From Marinobacter sp. AC-23 (GTDB lineage: Bacteria; Pseudomonadota; Gammaproteobacteria; Pseudomonadales; Oleiphilaceae): a stretch of 64,000 bases of DNA. Location of the stretch: assembly GCF_001858325.1 (NCBI RefSeq), contig NZ_MBPP01000001.1, positions 493,030 through 557,029 on the forward strand, written 5' to 3'. The notes under the pieces were generated by a model, which saw only the letters and a list, made by a program, of their open reading frames with translations, did not search any database and was not told the DNA's origin. Shown here piece by piece: positions 19,398-31,383 of the stretch. A program made the position numbers and the translations under genes. Positions within the stretch are counted from its first letter, which is position 1; the number at the start of each line of letters is the position of its first letter.

Positions 19398-20253
19398 GGC
19401 CATCGTCCTGTCCGGCGGGCGGGTTACCCGCCTGGGTTGATTTGTTATTTCCCGACGCACCTGCAGCCTTCTGCACGGCACTTAAAACGCCTCGAAGAAT
19501 ATTTATTTCCATCTGATCAAGCTTTGCCCGCTGAAACAGCCGGCGCAATCGAGACATCAACTGCCTTGGGTTGTCCCTGCGATGAAAATCAACATCATGC
19601 AATGTTTGCTCAAGGTGACTATAAAAGCCCTCAACATCCCCTACCTTGGCGGCAGGTACATCCCAACCATCATCACCTGGCGCCGTCATCGGCTTTAAGT
19701 AGTGGCTACCCTCCCCCGTTTCAAGGTTGCGCAGATAAAGCATTCGCAACTCGTAGCACATAATCTGAACCGCCATAGACAAGTTCAACGAACTGTAATC
19801 GGGGTTCGACGGGATATGGATATGGTAATGGCAACGATGCAGCTCATCATTACTCAGACCGTGATTTTCTCGCCCGAAAACCAGCGCCACCGGCCCGGCT
19901 TGGCTATTTTCTGCGGCAATGACTGCGGCTTCAGGCGGCGGCACTACTGGCCAAGGTATCTTCCGGCCCCGGGCACTGGTACCCAACACCATCACACAAT
20001 CTTCCAGCGCTTCATCCAGCGTCGATACAACCTTGGCGCGATCGAGTATATCGGAGGCGCCGGCTGCACGGGCGTAAGATGCTTCATCCGGAAAAGATTT
20101 CGGATTAACCAGCCATAGATTTGCGAGCTGCATGTTTTTCATGGCCCGAGCCACAGCCCCGATATTGCCTGAGTGCGACGTCTCAACAAGGACAATTCGG
20201 ATCTGATCCTGAAACGCGTCCGGCCCTTCCAGGGGCGGAGATGGTTTGTGCAT
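19390..20253 (-). CDS. trmJ: tRNA (Cm32/Um32) methyltransferase TrmJ
   Basis: A SPOUT-fold 2'-O-methyltransferase acting on position 32 of tRNAs. Recognisable blocks are [20 protein letters not shown] near the N-terminus, [14 protein letters not shown], and the SAM-binding knot segment [17 protein letters not shown]. The C-terminal helical part contains [23 protein letters not shown] 20253 gives 287 residues; a TTG at 20268 is a weaker alternative. The end overlaps the cysE start by 8 bases or more. Confidence 0.93.
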   Translation of the reverse strand: MHKPSPPLEGPDAFQDQIRIVLVETSHSGNIGAVARAMKNMQLANLWLVNPKSFPDEASYARAAGASDILDRAKVVSTLDEALEDCVMVLGTSARGRKIPWPVVPPPEAAVIAAENSQAGPVALVFGRENHGLSNDELHRCHYHIHIPSNPDYSSLNLSMAVQIMCYELRMLYLRNLETGEGSHYLKPMTAPGDDGWDVPAAKVGDVEGFYSHLEQTLHDVDFHRRDNPRQLMSRLRRLFQRAKLDQMEINILRGVLSAVQKAAGASGNNKSTQAGNPPAGQDDGHV

Positions 20254-20424
20254 TGGTGGCAAGCCCAAAGTTAAAATTTAAGGGCGGCAATGATACCAGA
20301 AAGCGGCCGCTTTCTGCGCCCCCGAATAACTGCTGATATCTTGCCGTCCGTGCTTTCACTGAGTCAAAAAGCATACAAGAGGGGGGATCTTTGCTATCAT
20401 GCCCGGCCTTAACACACCCGGATA

Positions 20425-21237
20425 ATGAACACTCAGATGCAACCAGCTATCAAAATGGCCCTGCGCGTCGCGCGTCAGGGGTCGGATTACCTGAAAGCCC
20501 ACTTCGAGCGCCAGGAGCCTACCGGAAAGGATGACGAAGAACGTCGCCTCCAGTTGGACCGGGTCGAGCAGTCCATTTATGACAACTTTGCCGAGCAACT
20601 CGAAAAAGCTTACAAAGATCACACCATCGCGCCGCTGAACGAAGCAGACGCCGGAACCAGCGAAAGAAGCTGGCATATTTTTCCGGTCATGGGTCGCGAG
20701 AATTTCCTCCGAGGCATTCCCGAGTTCGCCTTGGCTTTGGCTCAGAAGAAGAACAACCGCACGGAAAACCTTCTTCTGGTTAATCCGGTTACCGGTGAAG
20801 AATACTCGGCTAGCCGCGGTCGTGGCGCCGCACTAAACAGCCGCAGAATAAGAGCGTCTGACATCAAGCACGCTGAAAAAGCTGCGTTCGCAACCAACTT
20901 GCTGGACCAGGCGCGCAAAGGCGACAACCCGCTTCTTTGGGGCGAGATGGCCGCAGTTCTGGCCCAGAATTCCTCCATGTTCCGTACATCAGGCTGCGTT
21001 GTTCTTGATATTGCGCGGGTATCGGCAGGCCTTTTGGATGCAGCAGTTATATTCCGTCCAGAAGCAGCGGACCTGGATTTCGGTGTAACCTTAGCGATGG
21101 AGTCCGGTGCACTTACCGCCGACTTTTCAGGCAACCCGTCAACAGACAAAGCCCGTCAACTGGTGGTTGCGAACCCCAAACTGTTCCGGGAAGTTCTGAA
21201 GATCCTGCATCCGTTCCGTGGTCGCATACCTGGCTAA
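20425..21237 (+). CDS. suhB: SuhB-like inositol monophosphatase homologue with degenerate active site
   Basis: By position (divergent from trmJ, facing secF) and by overall alignment this is the SuhB orthologue: ALRVARQGSDYL, the GIPEFALALA region, NPVTGEEYSASRGRGAALN, and an ALTADFSGNP end. The catalytic signature DPxDGTTNF is replaced by FPVMGRENF (86-94), so both metal-binding aspartates are lost. The GEE motif reads LNEA (71-74) and the late WDxAAG motif reads EAADLDFG. It is therefore unlikely to be a phosphatase. In E. coli SuhB also acts in rRNA transcription antitermination independently of catalysis, which could be the retained role (inference). The 270 residues are a normal length. 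Confidence 0.85.
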   Translation: MNTQMQPAIKMALRVARQGSDYLKAHFERQEPTGKDDEERRLQLDRVEQSIYDNFAEQLEKAYKDHTIAPLNEADAGTSERSWHIFPVMGRENFLRGIPEFALALAQKKNNRTENLLLVNPVTGEEYSASRGRGAALNSRRIRASDIKHAEKAAFATNLLDQARKGDNPLLWGEMAAVLAQNSSMFRTSGCVVLDIARVSAGLLDAAVIFRPEAADLDFGVTLAMESGALTADFSGNPSTDKARQLVVANPKLFREVLKILHPFRGRIPG

Positions 21238-21251
21238 AGCAAATATTCGGG

Positions 21252-21291
21252 CATAAAAAAACCGCCAACTGAAAAGTGGCGGTTTTTTTAT
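21252..21291. terminator. Bidirectional terminator between suhB and secF
   Basis: The stem AAACCGCCAACT / AGTGGCGGTTT with a 4-base loop has a T run on its right side (plus strand) and an A run on its left (T run on the minus strand). It lies between the convergent suhB and secF stops and can serve both. Confidence 0.9.
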
Positions 21292-21316
21292 GCCCGGGGT
21301 TAACCCCGGATCAGAA

Positions 21317-22273
21317 CTACATACGGTTGAGCCATTCCGGTGGCTCCTCTTCCTCTTCTTCAGAACCGGCAGCACCTTCTTTGGCGGGAACCATAAGATC
21401 GTCACGGGAAACGCCCATCGCCATCAGCAGATTAGCGGATACATAGATGGATGAGTAGGTACCCACCACCACACCGATAATCAACGCCAAAGCGAACTTG
21501 TTGATGGCTTCGCCTCCCAAGAAATACAGGGCTAGCAGAACCACCAACGTGGTGCCTGAGGTATTTATGGTACGAGCAATGGTCTGATGAATAGACTCAT
21601 TGATAATATCCCAAGATTCACCCACCCGTATTTTACGGAAGTTCTCGCGAATGCGATCTGCCACAACAATGGTGTCATTCAGCGAGTAGCCGATAATCGC
21701 CAGCAGAGCTGCAAGAACCGTAAGATCAAACGTCCATTGGAAAAGTGCAAAAATGCCGAGAACGATAATAACGTCGTGGGCCAAAGGCACTACCGAGGCA
21801 ATACCGAACTTGAACTGGAACCGCATACCCACATAGATGAGTACCACCGCAAGCGCGATTAGAAGCGCAAGGCCGCTATCCTCTTTAAGCTCGCTACCAA
21901 CTTGCGACCCCACAAACTCAGAACCTACCAGCTTTAGATCGTCACCACCTGAAGTCAAAGCACCAACAATTTCCTGGGCCAACTGGTCGTTGCCAGCTTC
22001 CGACAGGCGCACAAGCACAATCGTATCAGCGCCAAAGTTTTGCACGACAAACTGCTCGTACCCGGCCTCTGAAAGGGTGGAACGTACCTGATCCAGTTGC
22101 GGTGTTTGTGCATATTCCAGCTCTACCGACGTACCACCGGTAAAGTCCATGCCCAAGTTAAGACCACGAATTCCCAGAAGGGCGATAGACGTAACTACCA
22201 AAATAATGGAGATTACGGAAGCAATCTTCCGAAACCCCATAAAATCAAACGGTTGTTTTTGATCATCAGACAT
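21317..22273 (-). CDS. secF: Protein translocase subunit SecF
   Basis: SecF works with SecD and YajC to drive proton-motive-force-dependent late steps of Sec export. The 318-residue protein starts MSDDQKQPFDFMGFRKIASV. It has six predicted helices, the N-terminal GLNLGMDFTGGTSVELEY motif after helix 1, and the conserved ALLAIIGYSLNDTIVVADRIREN segment. The acidic tail ends EEEEEEPPEWLNRM. The true start is ATG 22273, overlapping the real secD stop (TGA 22266-22268). The reading frame is continuous with secD only because of a base missing in secD. Confidence 0.95.
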   Translation of the reverse strand: MSDDQKQPFDFMGFRKIASVISIILVVTSIALLGIRGLNLGMDFTGGTSVELEYAQTPQLDQVRSTLSEAGYEQFVVQNFGADTIVLVRLSEAGNDQLAQEIVGALTSGGDDLKLVGSEFVGSQVGSELKEDSGLALLIALAVVLIYVGMRFQFKFGIASVVPLAHDVIIVLGIFALFQWTFDLTVLAALLAIIGYSLNDTIVVADRIRENFRKIRVGESWDIINESIHQTIARTINTSGTTLVVLLALYFLGGEAINKFALALIIGVVVGTYSSIYVSANLLMAMGVSRDDLMVPAKEGAAGSEEEEEEPPEWLNRM

Positions 22274-24139
22274 TGGCGAGCTTTCCTCCGATCGACAGTT
22301 TCTCGACCTTGCGGCCGCCATAAACCATATTGACGATACTCCGGCTAACCACCAGCCAGAGAACATTGAGGTCAAAATACCGATGCACAATGTCACTGCG
22401 AAACCTTTCACCGGGCCGGAGCCCATTGCGAAAAGAATAATGGCTACAAGCAGCGTGGTTATGTTGGCATCGAAAATAGACACGAACGCACGGGAATAGC
22501 CTGCGTTAATGGAAAGCTGGGGCGACACCCCTGCCTTGATTTCTTCCTTAATACGTTCAAATATTAATACGTTAGCATCTACCGCCATACCCACAGTCAG
22601 CACGATACCGGCAATACCAGGCAGCGTTAACGTAGCAGAGAGAATAGACATGCAAGCAATAAGAAGCATCAGGTTGACGGTCAGAGCGATATTCGCCACA
22701 ACCCCGAAACCACGGTAGTAAACCAACATATAAAGCAGCACTAGAATAAAGCCGAGAGCCACAGACATCATGCCGGCATCAATGTTTTTCTGCCCCAAGC
22801 TTGGCCCAATGGTACGTTCCTGTACAAAGTACATGGGCGCAGCCAAAGCACCAGCCCGCAGAAGCAGGGCAAGCTCTGAAGCTTCAGGTATAGAATCCAA
22901 CCCTGTGATACGGAAGCTGCTACCTAGAGCAGACTGAACGGTAGCAAGGCTGATAATGCCCTTCTCAACAATCCGCTTATCGGTCTCTACCGGCTCACCG
23001 TCCACCATTTTGGTTTCGGTTTCCGTGCGGAACTCGATGAACAAAACCGCCATGCGTCGGCCGATGGCGTTGCGTGTGGAGCGGTTCATCAAATCGCCAC
23101 CTACGGAATCCATGGTAATGCTGACCTGCGGCTGGCCATTCTCATCGAAGGCCTGCTGTGCGTTCGCCACATTATTACCGGTAGCAATAATTTCACGCTC
23201 CAAGCGGGCGTTGCGCTGGCGTTCATCGCGGAAGCTAAATTGCTCCGTTTCGCCTGTTACTGCATCCTGGCGGGCTTCCATACGGAATTCCAGGTTTGCG
23301 GTAGCGCCAAGAACCCGCTTAGCCTGAGCCGTATCCTGAACACCCGGAAGCTCGACAATAATCCGATTAGCACCCTGCTGCTGAACCAACGGCTCTGCAA
23401 CACCAAGCTCGTTCACCCGGTTACGAATGGTGGTCAAGTTTTGCTCAAGAGCGTACTTCCGAATTGCATTTACCTCTCCTTCAGACAAGGTAAGAACAAT
23501 CTGGAACTCTCCGCCGTTCGTTTGCTCATCCAGCAGAAACTCATTGTACTGGCGTTTGACCAGATCAAAGGCCTCGCTACGAGAAGCCTCATCCCGAAAG
23601 CTCAGAACAATGTCACGGGTGCCTTCAACATCACCACCCCGATAGCGAATGCGCTCCTCGCGAAGCTCGCGCTTGATTTGGCCCGAAACAGCCTCAAGCC
23701 GCTGACCAACGGCGGTATCCATATCCACCTCCAACAGGAAGTGAACGCCACCACGCAGATCGAGACCAAGTTTCATTGGCCCGGCGCCCAGGCTTTTCAG
23801 CCAGGCCGGCGTAGAAGCGGCCATATTCAGTGCAACCAGGTAGTCTCTCCCGAGAGCGGCCTGAACCGCAGGGCGAGCACGCAACTGATCATCGGAACTG
23901 TTTAAACGGATAAGGGCATCCCGATCCTCAAGCATACTGCTTTTAACCTCGATACCATCCGACTCCAATGCTTTAACGGCTCTTTCGAGCACAGCAGAGT
24001 CAACTTCGGTACTGCTACGGGCACCGGTGATCTGCACAGCGTAGTCATCGGGAAACAGGTTGGGCAAAGCGTAGATAAACCCGATCACGATCGCGACCAG
24101 GATAACCAGGTTTTTCCAAAGCGGGTACTTGTTCAGCAT
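22266..24139 (-). CDS. secD: Protein translocase subunit SecD, frameshifted near the C-terminus
   Basis: SecD is the large partner of SecF. The protein begins MLNKYPLWKNLVILVAIVIG and has the periplasmic P1 domain with LGLDLRGGVHFLLEVDMD. The later membrane block includes TLPGIAGIVLTVGMAVDANV. After GILTSMFSG the given frame runs into secF. Restoring one base at about 22355 (GGCTGG to GGCCTGG on the coding strand) gives ..VVSRSIVNMVYGGRKVEKLS.. and a stop at 22266, the usual SecD ending, for 624 residues. The SecD-SecF fusion (940 residues) is therefore an artefact, although natural SecDF fusions exist in other phyla. Confidence 0.93.
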
Positions 24140-24232
24140 GGGATCCCTTGTAGCCGGCTCGGAGGCCGGCCTTGGTGTTTCAGCCAGGAAGGTTCAAGCC
24201 GGCGGGTATCAGGCCGGCCAGAGAGTCCTTGC

Positions 24233-24595
24233 TCAGATGTCTTTGAGCGTACCTTTCGGCAGTGCGGCGGCAACAGCTACTTTTTGTACCTTCACTTCAA
24301 CGTTGTCAGCAATTTCAACAACGATGAAATCATCAGATACCTTGGTGATCTTTCCAACAATACCGCCGGAGGTAACAACTTCGTCACCCTTGTTAAGGCC
24401 AGACATCAGCGATTTGTGTTCTTTTGCACGCTTGGATTGCGGGCGCCAGATCAAGAAGTAAAAAATAAGAATAAAGCCGGCGAAGAAGATTACCTGGCCC
24501 ATAACACCCATACCACCTGCAGCACCTTCCTGAGCCATGGCCAGGGTGGGCAGCATTGCCAAAAGGCCGACCAAAAACAACTTGACTGATTTCAT
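24233..24595 (-). CDS. yajC: Sec translocase accessory subunit YajC
   Basis: A small inner-membrane subunit of the SecDF-YajC complex. With ATG 24595 (GGAGAG 6 bases upstream) it has 120 residues: a hydrophobic N-terminus, one clear helix (VIFFAGFILIFYFLIWRPQ) and the conserved cytoplasmic SLNKGDEVVTSGGI-like segment with VVEIADNVEVKVQK. It stands between tgt and secD as in most gammaproteobacteria. Confidence 0.95.
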   Translation of the reverse strand: MKSVKLFLVGLLAMLPTLAMAQEGAAGGMGVMGQVIFFAGFILIFYFLIWRPQSKRAKEHKSLMSGLNKGDEVVTSGGIVGKITKVSDDFIVVEIADNVEVKVQKVAVAAALPKGTLKDI

Positions 24596-24625
24596 CAAAA
24601 CTCTCCGTTGATTAAGCAAAAGGTT

Positions 24626-26872
<2,247 letters not shown>

Positions 26873-26913
26873 GGACCGGGCTGTTCAATACGTCGCGCTA
26901 TGCGACTTGAATA

Positions 26914-27000
26914 TGGTAGCGGCGGGCGGACTCGAACCGCCACGCTATTTCTAGCAACGGATTTTGAATCCGTCGTGTCTACCAATTTCACCACGCCGCC
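26914..27000 (-). tRNA. tRNA-Leu (anticodon CAA)
   Basis: An 87-base class II tRNA with an encoded CCA end. The acceptor arms GGCGGCG and CGCCGCT pair (last pair G-U). The anticodon arm is ACGGA / loop TTCAAAA / TCCGT, so the anticodon is CAA. The long variable arm (TTGCTAGAAATAGCG) and the T arm GGTTCGAGTCC are typical of leucine tRNAs. It sits alone between queA and flgL. Confidence 0.96.
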
Positions 27001-27016
27001 AACGAAGAGTGGGGGA

Positions 27017-27044
27017 ATTATACTTAGCTTGATCGTGAAAGCAA
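27017..27044 (-). promoter_or_regulatory. Promoter of tRNA-Leu
   Basis: On the minus strand a perfect TATAAT -10 (27017-27022) and a TTGCTT -35 (27039-27044) have 16-base spacing, about 17 bases upstream of the tRNA 5' end. Confidence 0.7.
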
Positions 27045-27082
27045 TACACAGAGCACGCTAGTTTTTACAAAAACCCCTGTAT

Positions 27083-28324
27083 TTACAACCGGTCGAATAA
27101 TGACAACTGGGAAACCTGTGCAAACGATTGCTGCGCAGCCTGCAGCACAAAGCTCTGGAAGCTCAGATTGCTGATCGCTTCGGCGTAATCCACATCCTGA
27201 AGCTGCGAGCGGATTTCGTTTGTATACACCGAAGAGTCGGCCAAAAAGTTCTTGGTGGTTTCTACCGCGTTCATGCGGCCACCAAGCTCAGTCTGCTTAA
27301 GGACAACACTCTCTTGGGCATTGTCGAGATTAGCCAAAGACTGCGCGATCAAATCGTCATACTGGGCACGGCCTTCCGGGGTGCTCTTATCAATGGAATC
27401 GAGGCCGGAAATAAGGTTTTCGATAGAACCGAACACCGACTGCTTATCATTGATTTTCAATGTGTAGCTATCTGGCGCAGGCGTCGCACCTGGTACAGCA
27501 CCGGTAATGCTTGCTTCAATCCCGGCGACAACAAAGGGTTCACCGCTCTGATAATCAGAGGGGGTAACCGGAAATGTATTGGTTGAGTCATTTTTGTCGA
27601 ACGCCACAACTTGTGGGGGAACGCTATTATCTACCTGAAGGACTATGTCATTTGGAAACGACCCAGGAAAAGCCGAGGCCAACGCCGCCTCGCTCGCCAC
27701 CTTCACCCCGGAAATAAACGTCCCGGTTGTTGGACCTGCGTGCTCGCCAACGACAGCCGCTGGCACATTCACGAAAATGCCTTTGCCATGGTCACTGATC
27801 GGCACAGTCACACCATCATCAATTTCCAGAACCCGTTGGCCTTCGTCACCCTGATATACGTACTTGCCTTCATCATTCTGCTGGAACGCCTGAACCGACC
27901 CCTGAAATCCACTAAAAATATACTCGCCAGAGGCATCCCGGGTGTTTCCAATGTTGGCCAGTTGGCCCAGCCGCTCTTTCATTTCTGAAGAAATCGACTG
28001 GCGATCGTTAGGAGATAGCGACCCGTTACCCGCCTGCACCGTAAGCTCCCGGATACGCTGAATCACATCAACCGCACTTGTCAGCGCATTCTCTTCCTGA
28101 CTAAGGCGGTTGTCTGCAAGGCTTACGTTGCGCTCATACGTGCTCACCCGTGACAGTTCCTGATCCAGCTTTAAAATGCGGGCTGCAGCCACCGGATCAT
28201 CTGAAGGCTTGTTCACTCGTTTACCCGAGGCTATCTGCTGTTGCGTGCTGTTCAGATTACTGTTCAGCTCCTGTAACCGGCTGATACCGCTGGAGAATAT
28301 TTGTTGTGATGAAATTCTGATCAT
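27083..28324 (-). CDS. flgL: Flagellar hook-filament junction protein FlgL (HAP3)
   Basis: FlgL joins the hook to the flagellin filament. The N-terminal coiled coil (MIRISSQQIFSSGISRLQE ... IASGKRVNKPSDDPVAA) and the C-terminal flagellin-like helix (ISNLSFQSFVLQAAQQSF) are the family marks. The 413 residues exceed the roughly 317 of E. coli by an enlarged middle domain, which is the variable exposed part. It is the last gene of the flgF-to-flgL transcription unit. Confidence 0.94.
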   Translation of the reverse strand: MIRISSQQIFSSGISRLQELNSNLNSTQQQIASGKRVNKPSDDPVAAARILKLDQELSRVSTYERNVSLADNRLSQEENALTSAVDVIQRIRELTVQAGNGSLSPNDRQSISSEMKERLGQLANIGNTRDASGEYIFSGFQGSVQAFQQNDEGKYVYQGDEGQRVLEIDDGVTVPISDHGKGIFVNVPAAVVGEHAGPTTGTFISGVKVASEAALASAFPGSFPNDIVLQVDNSVPPQVVAFDKNDSTNTFPVTPSDYQSGEPFVVAGIEASITGAVPGATPAPDSYTLKINDKQSVFGSIENLISGLDSIDKSTPEGRAQYDDLIAQSLANLDNAQESVVLKQTELGGRMNAVETTKNFLADSSVYTNEIRSQLQDVDYAEAISNLSFQSFVLQAAQQSFAQVSQLSLFDRL

Positions 28325-28342
28325 GTCACATCACCTCGTCTG

Positions 28343-30387
28343 TTACCGGAACGTCTGCAACAGCGTGTTGAACAAATCCTGAGCCACCGAAATCACTTGG
28401 GCAGAGGCGTTATAGGCAGCCTGGTACTGAATGAGCTTGCCGGCTTCCTCATCAAGGTTTACCCCTGAAACTGATTCTCTCTGAGCGGAGGATTGCTCCA
28501 GCAGGGTTTTGCCCGCCTCCAGATCAAACTGGCTCTGGCGGGTTTTAACACCAACAGCCTCCACCACGCCGGCATAGCCTTCAGCGAAACTCTGGCTTCC
28601 ACCATTCATGGTGTTGGCAGTGCCCAGCGAAGCTAGCAGTTCCGCGTTCCGGTTGTCTGAAATGCCGTTGCTGTTGTAATCAATCTCAAAGGTGTCTCCA
28701 ACTGCCGGCTGGCCTGTTAGCTTGAACTGAAAACCTTGATAGTCGTCACCTGCGGCCGGGTCACCACTGAACACAGTGTTAATCTTCCCGGGTTCGTAAG
28801 GCTGGTTCGGCGTACCAACAGCTGTGCTGGCCGGCGGAGGCCCGGTAACCGTAAATACTAACGCAGAAGGGTCACCAGGATCGGGGTCAAAACGAATGGT
28901 TAATGGCCCGTTAGCCATCTCACCGCTGGTTGCAAAACCGGGCAGTAAGGAGCCAGTGAACGGATTACGCACATTCAACATGGTGCCCTGATCGATTTCT
29001 CCAGTCCCAATATTCTGATCACCAGAGGTTGCCCGCACCGGACTGGCAAAGGCCAGGTCTTCTTCCCGGCTCACCTGCAAGCCGATGGACTCCGCAGCGT
29101 TACGACTGGGCTGAACCAGGTACTTATCGCCAGCATTGAAGGTTCCGCCTTCAACACGAATGTTAAACCCGGGCATGGAGATTTCAGATTGTACTGGGTC
29201 GGGCAACCGGCCCTGATTCACGACTTTTCCAGAGGCCTTGTCAACAAGCTCAAAACTGCGACCGTCGCCACTGAATTGCAAAGTCCAGCTTCCCGCAGGC
29301 AGTTTGGTGCTGTCAGTAATCTCAATCGCCAGCTGACCATCTCTTGGTAACTGATTATTAGCGTTAGCCACAACCCGGCTTCTCTGCGCCGCCAGATCGT
29401 TCACGTCGTTAAAAAACTGACCTCCGAGATCACCCTCAAGATCCATACCGATTTCATGCTGGCGATTCATACTGGCAGAAATGCTTATCGCGATCCGCCC
29501 CAGCTCATCAAACGCAGGCTTAAGCGCCTCATTGTCAAAACGCCTCAACCCGCCAAGTTTGCCGCCAGTGATTTGCTCATCAATATTGAGCGTGCGACCA
29601 CCGCTTGTGAGCGTAAACTCCAGGCGAGTGGGGTCTTCCGCACTCCCCTGGGTGCCAAGCTGTGCTGCGTTATTACCAACAACCAACGACAAGCCATTGG
29701 ATAGCGACACGCTTACCTGGCTGCCCTCCGTTGGCGTGACTCGTATGTTGACCAGTTCAGAGAGCTGCCGCAGCGCTTCATCCCGCTGATCCAATAATTC
29801 GTTCGGCATTTTGCCCTGGGCCAGGCCCGGGGATTCAGAGATTGCCAGATTAAGCCCAGCGATATTCTTCAACAGGGTATTGGCATCTTTTGCACCCTGC
29901 TGCATTTGCGTCTTTATAGACTCCCGCTGCTGAATAAATTCCTGGCTCAATGCCTGAAAGCGATTAACCACCTGCCTGGCCTCGCTCAGCACCAGCTGGC
30001 GTTGAGGCAAAGAGGCTGGATCTTCGGCGGCATTTTGCAGGCTTGCAAAGAAATTATTCAGAGCAGTATTCAGCCCGGTAGACTCCCCGCCCAGCAAATT
30101 GTCCAACCGGCTAAGTTCGGAGTTCAACGCTTGCTGCTCGCCAGCCAACGTACTGTCTTCACGAACCTGTTGAACAAGATACTCGTTCGCCAACCGGCGG
30201 ATCTCCGAGATACTTACCCCGGTACCCACGGTGCCAGCGCCAGTACGCTGACCCTGCCGGGTTTCAAACACCACTTCCTGCCGGCTGTAGCCAGGCGTAT
30301 TCGCGTTGGTGATGTTATTGCCCGTGGTATTCAGGCACTCTGCTGGCCAAGGATACCGCTGAGGCCAATACCGATTAGTCCCGCCAT
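28343..30387 (-). CDS. flgK: Flagellar hook-associated protein FlgK (HAP1), frameshifted near the start
   Basis: FlgK is the first junction protein between hook and filament. The main frame (28343-30274) begins inside the protein. The N-terminus, MAGLIGIGLSGILGQQSA, is read from ATG 30387, preceded by GAGGAG. One missing base at 30334-30335 (GCCTG to GCCCTG) restores ..SALNTTGNNITNANTPGYSR.., giving 681 residues. The C-terminus GVNLDEEAGKLIQYQAAYNASAQVI is the conserved axial-protein motif. It lies 4 bases after flgJ. Confidence 0.93.
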
Positions 30388-30391
30388 AACG

Positions 30392-31378
30392 TTACTCCTC
30401 GCCTCCATTGCCCATTGACAGTGTCATCAGAGAATCACGGTTCATAATTCGATTAATTTTGTCACCGTACTGGGGGTCAGTCGCGTAGCCTGCTTCCTGC
30501 AGTTTTCTGGCAAATACATGCGGCTGGTCGGCACTGGCAAGTACATCCTGATATCGGGGATTGGACTCCAGAAACGAGACGTAATCCCGAAAGCTGGACT
30601 CATAATCAGGATAAGCACGAAAATCCGCGCGCTCTTTCATTGGCACACCCTCACGGAATTCTGTGGTGGTTATGGTTACCGCCTCACCCTGCCAACGGCT
30701 GTCGGCCTTGATGCCAAAAAGGTTATGGCTAGGCTCGCTACCATCGCCCTTTATCATGTGGCGCCCCCAGCCGGTTTCCAGGGCCGCTTGCGCGACCATC
30801 AACCTTGGGTTAATGCCAGTATCTGCTGCAATTTTCTCGGCTATCGGCAGAAGCGTGCTTACAAAGTGCTCTGGAGAGTCAAACGTTTCGGGCAATGCAC
30901 TGGCTTCTGCCTTTGGCACTAAAGAGTTAGCTTCAGCAACCTCGGTTACTTCTTCAACCCGCTCAGGCAACCTTGGTGAAAGCCGGGGTAAGCTGCGGTC
31001 ATAGTCCGCCAATTCTGTTTTGCGGGAGGCCAGAGATTCGCCCTGCTTATCTGCTCCGGGAATATCTTCGCTCAGTTGCCGAACCAAGGCTTCCGCCAGC
31101 CCGGTACCCTGCCCGCCTGCCATGGTAAGGCTCAGCTGACTGTCGAACATGTCGCGATACATCTCCGACTGGTTGGTGTTCAGGTAGTTACCCTCAGCCA
31201 ACACATCCCCCGCTTTGCGCATGGACTTCAGCATTTCAGACACAAAGATACTTTCAAACTGGCGTGCGACTTCCTCAAGCGCGCCCTGCTTGTCGTCTTT
31301 GGCACCGTTTTTCAGTGCATTCAGCCCACTGAAATCCGTATACACTCTGGCCTGTTGAAGCTGATAGTCCTGCATCAT
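30392..31378 (-). CDS. flgJ: Peptidoglycan hydrolase and rod-cap protein FlgJ
   Basis: A periplasmic protein that caps the growing rod and opens the cell wall. The N-terminal rod-binding domain (about residues 30-110, ARQFESIFVSEMLKSMRKAG) is followed by an acidic linker. The C-terminal glucosaminidase domain (about 165-320) contains MVAQAALETGWGRHM with the catalytic glutamate, then NLFGIKAD. At 328 residues it is a full two-domain form. Starts ATG 31378 and ATG 31375 are adjacent; AGGTG stands just before them. Confidence 0.95.
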   Translation of the reverse strand: MMQDYQLQQARVYTDFSGLNALKNGAKDDKQGALEEVARQFESIFVSEMLKSMRKAGDVLAEGNYLNTNQSEMYRDMFDSQLSLTMAGGQGTGLAEALVRQLSEDIPGADKQGESLASRKTELADYDRSLPRLSPRLPERVEEVTEVAEANSLVPKAEASALPETFDSPEHFVSTLLPIAEKIAADTGINPRLMVAQAALETGWGRHMIKGDGSEPSHNLFGIKADSRWQGEAVTITTTEFREGVPMKERADFRAYPDYESSFRDYVSFLESNPRYQDVLASADQPHVFARKLQEAGYATDPQYGDKINRIMNRDSLMTLSMGNGGEE

Positions 31379-31383
31379 GTCAC

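Noticed and set aside
21317..24139. Natural SecDF fusion protein
   Set aside because: The true SecD C-terminus and stop are present in another frame, overlapping the SecF start.
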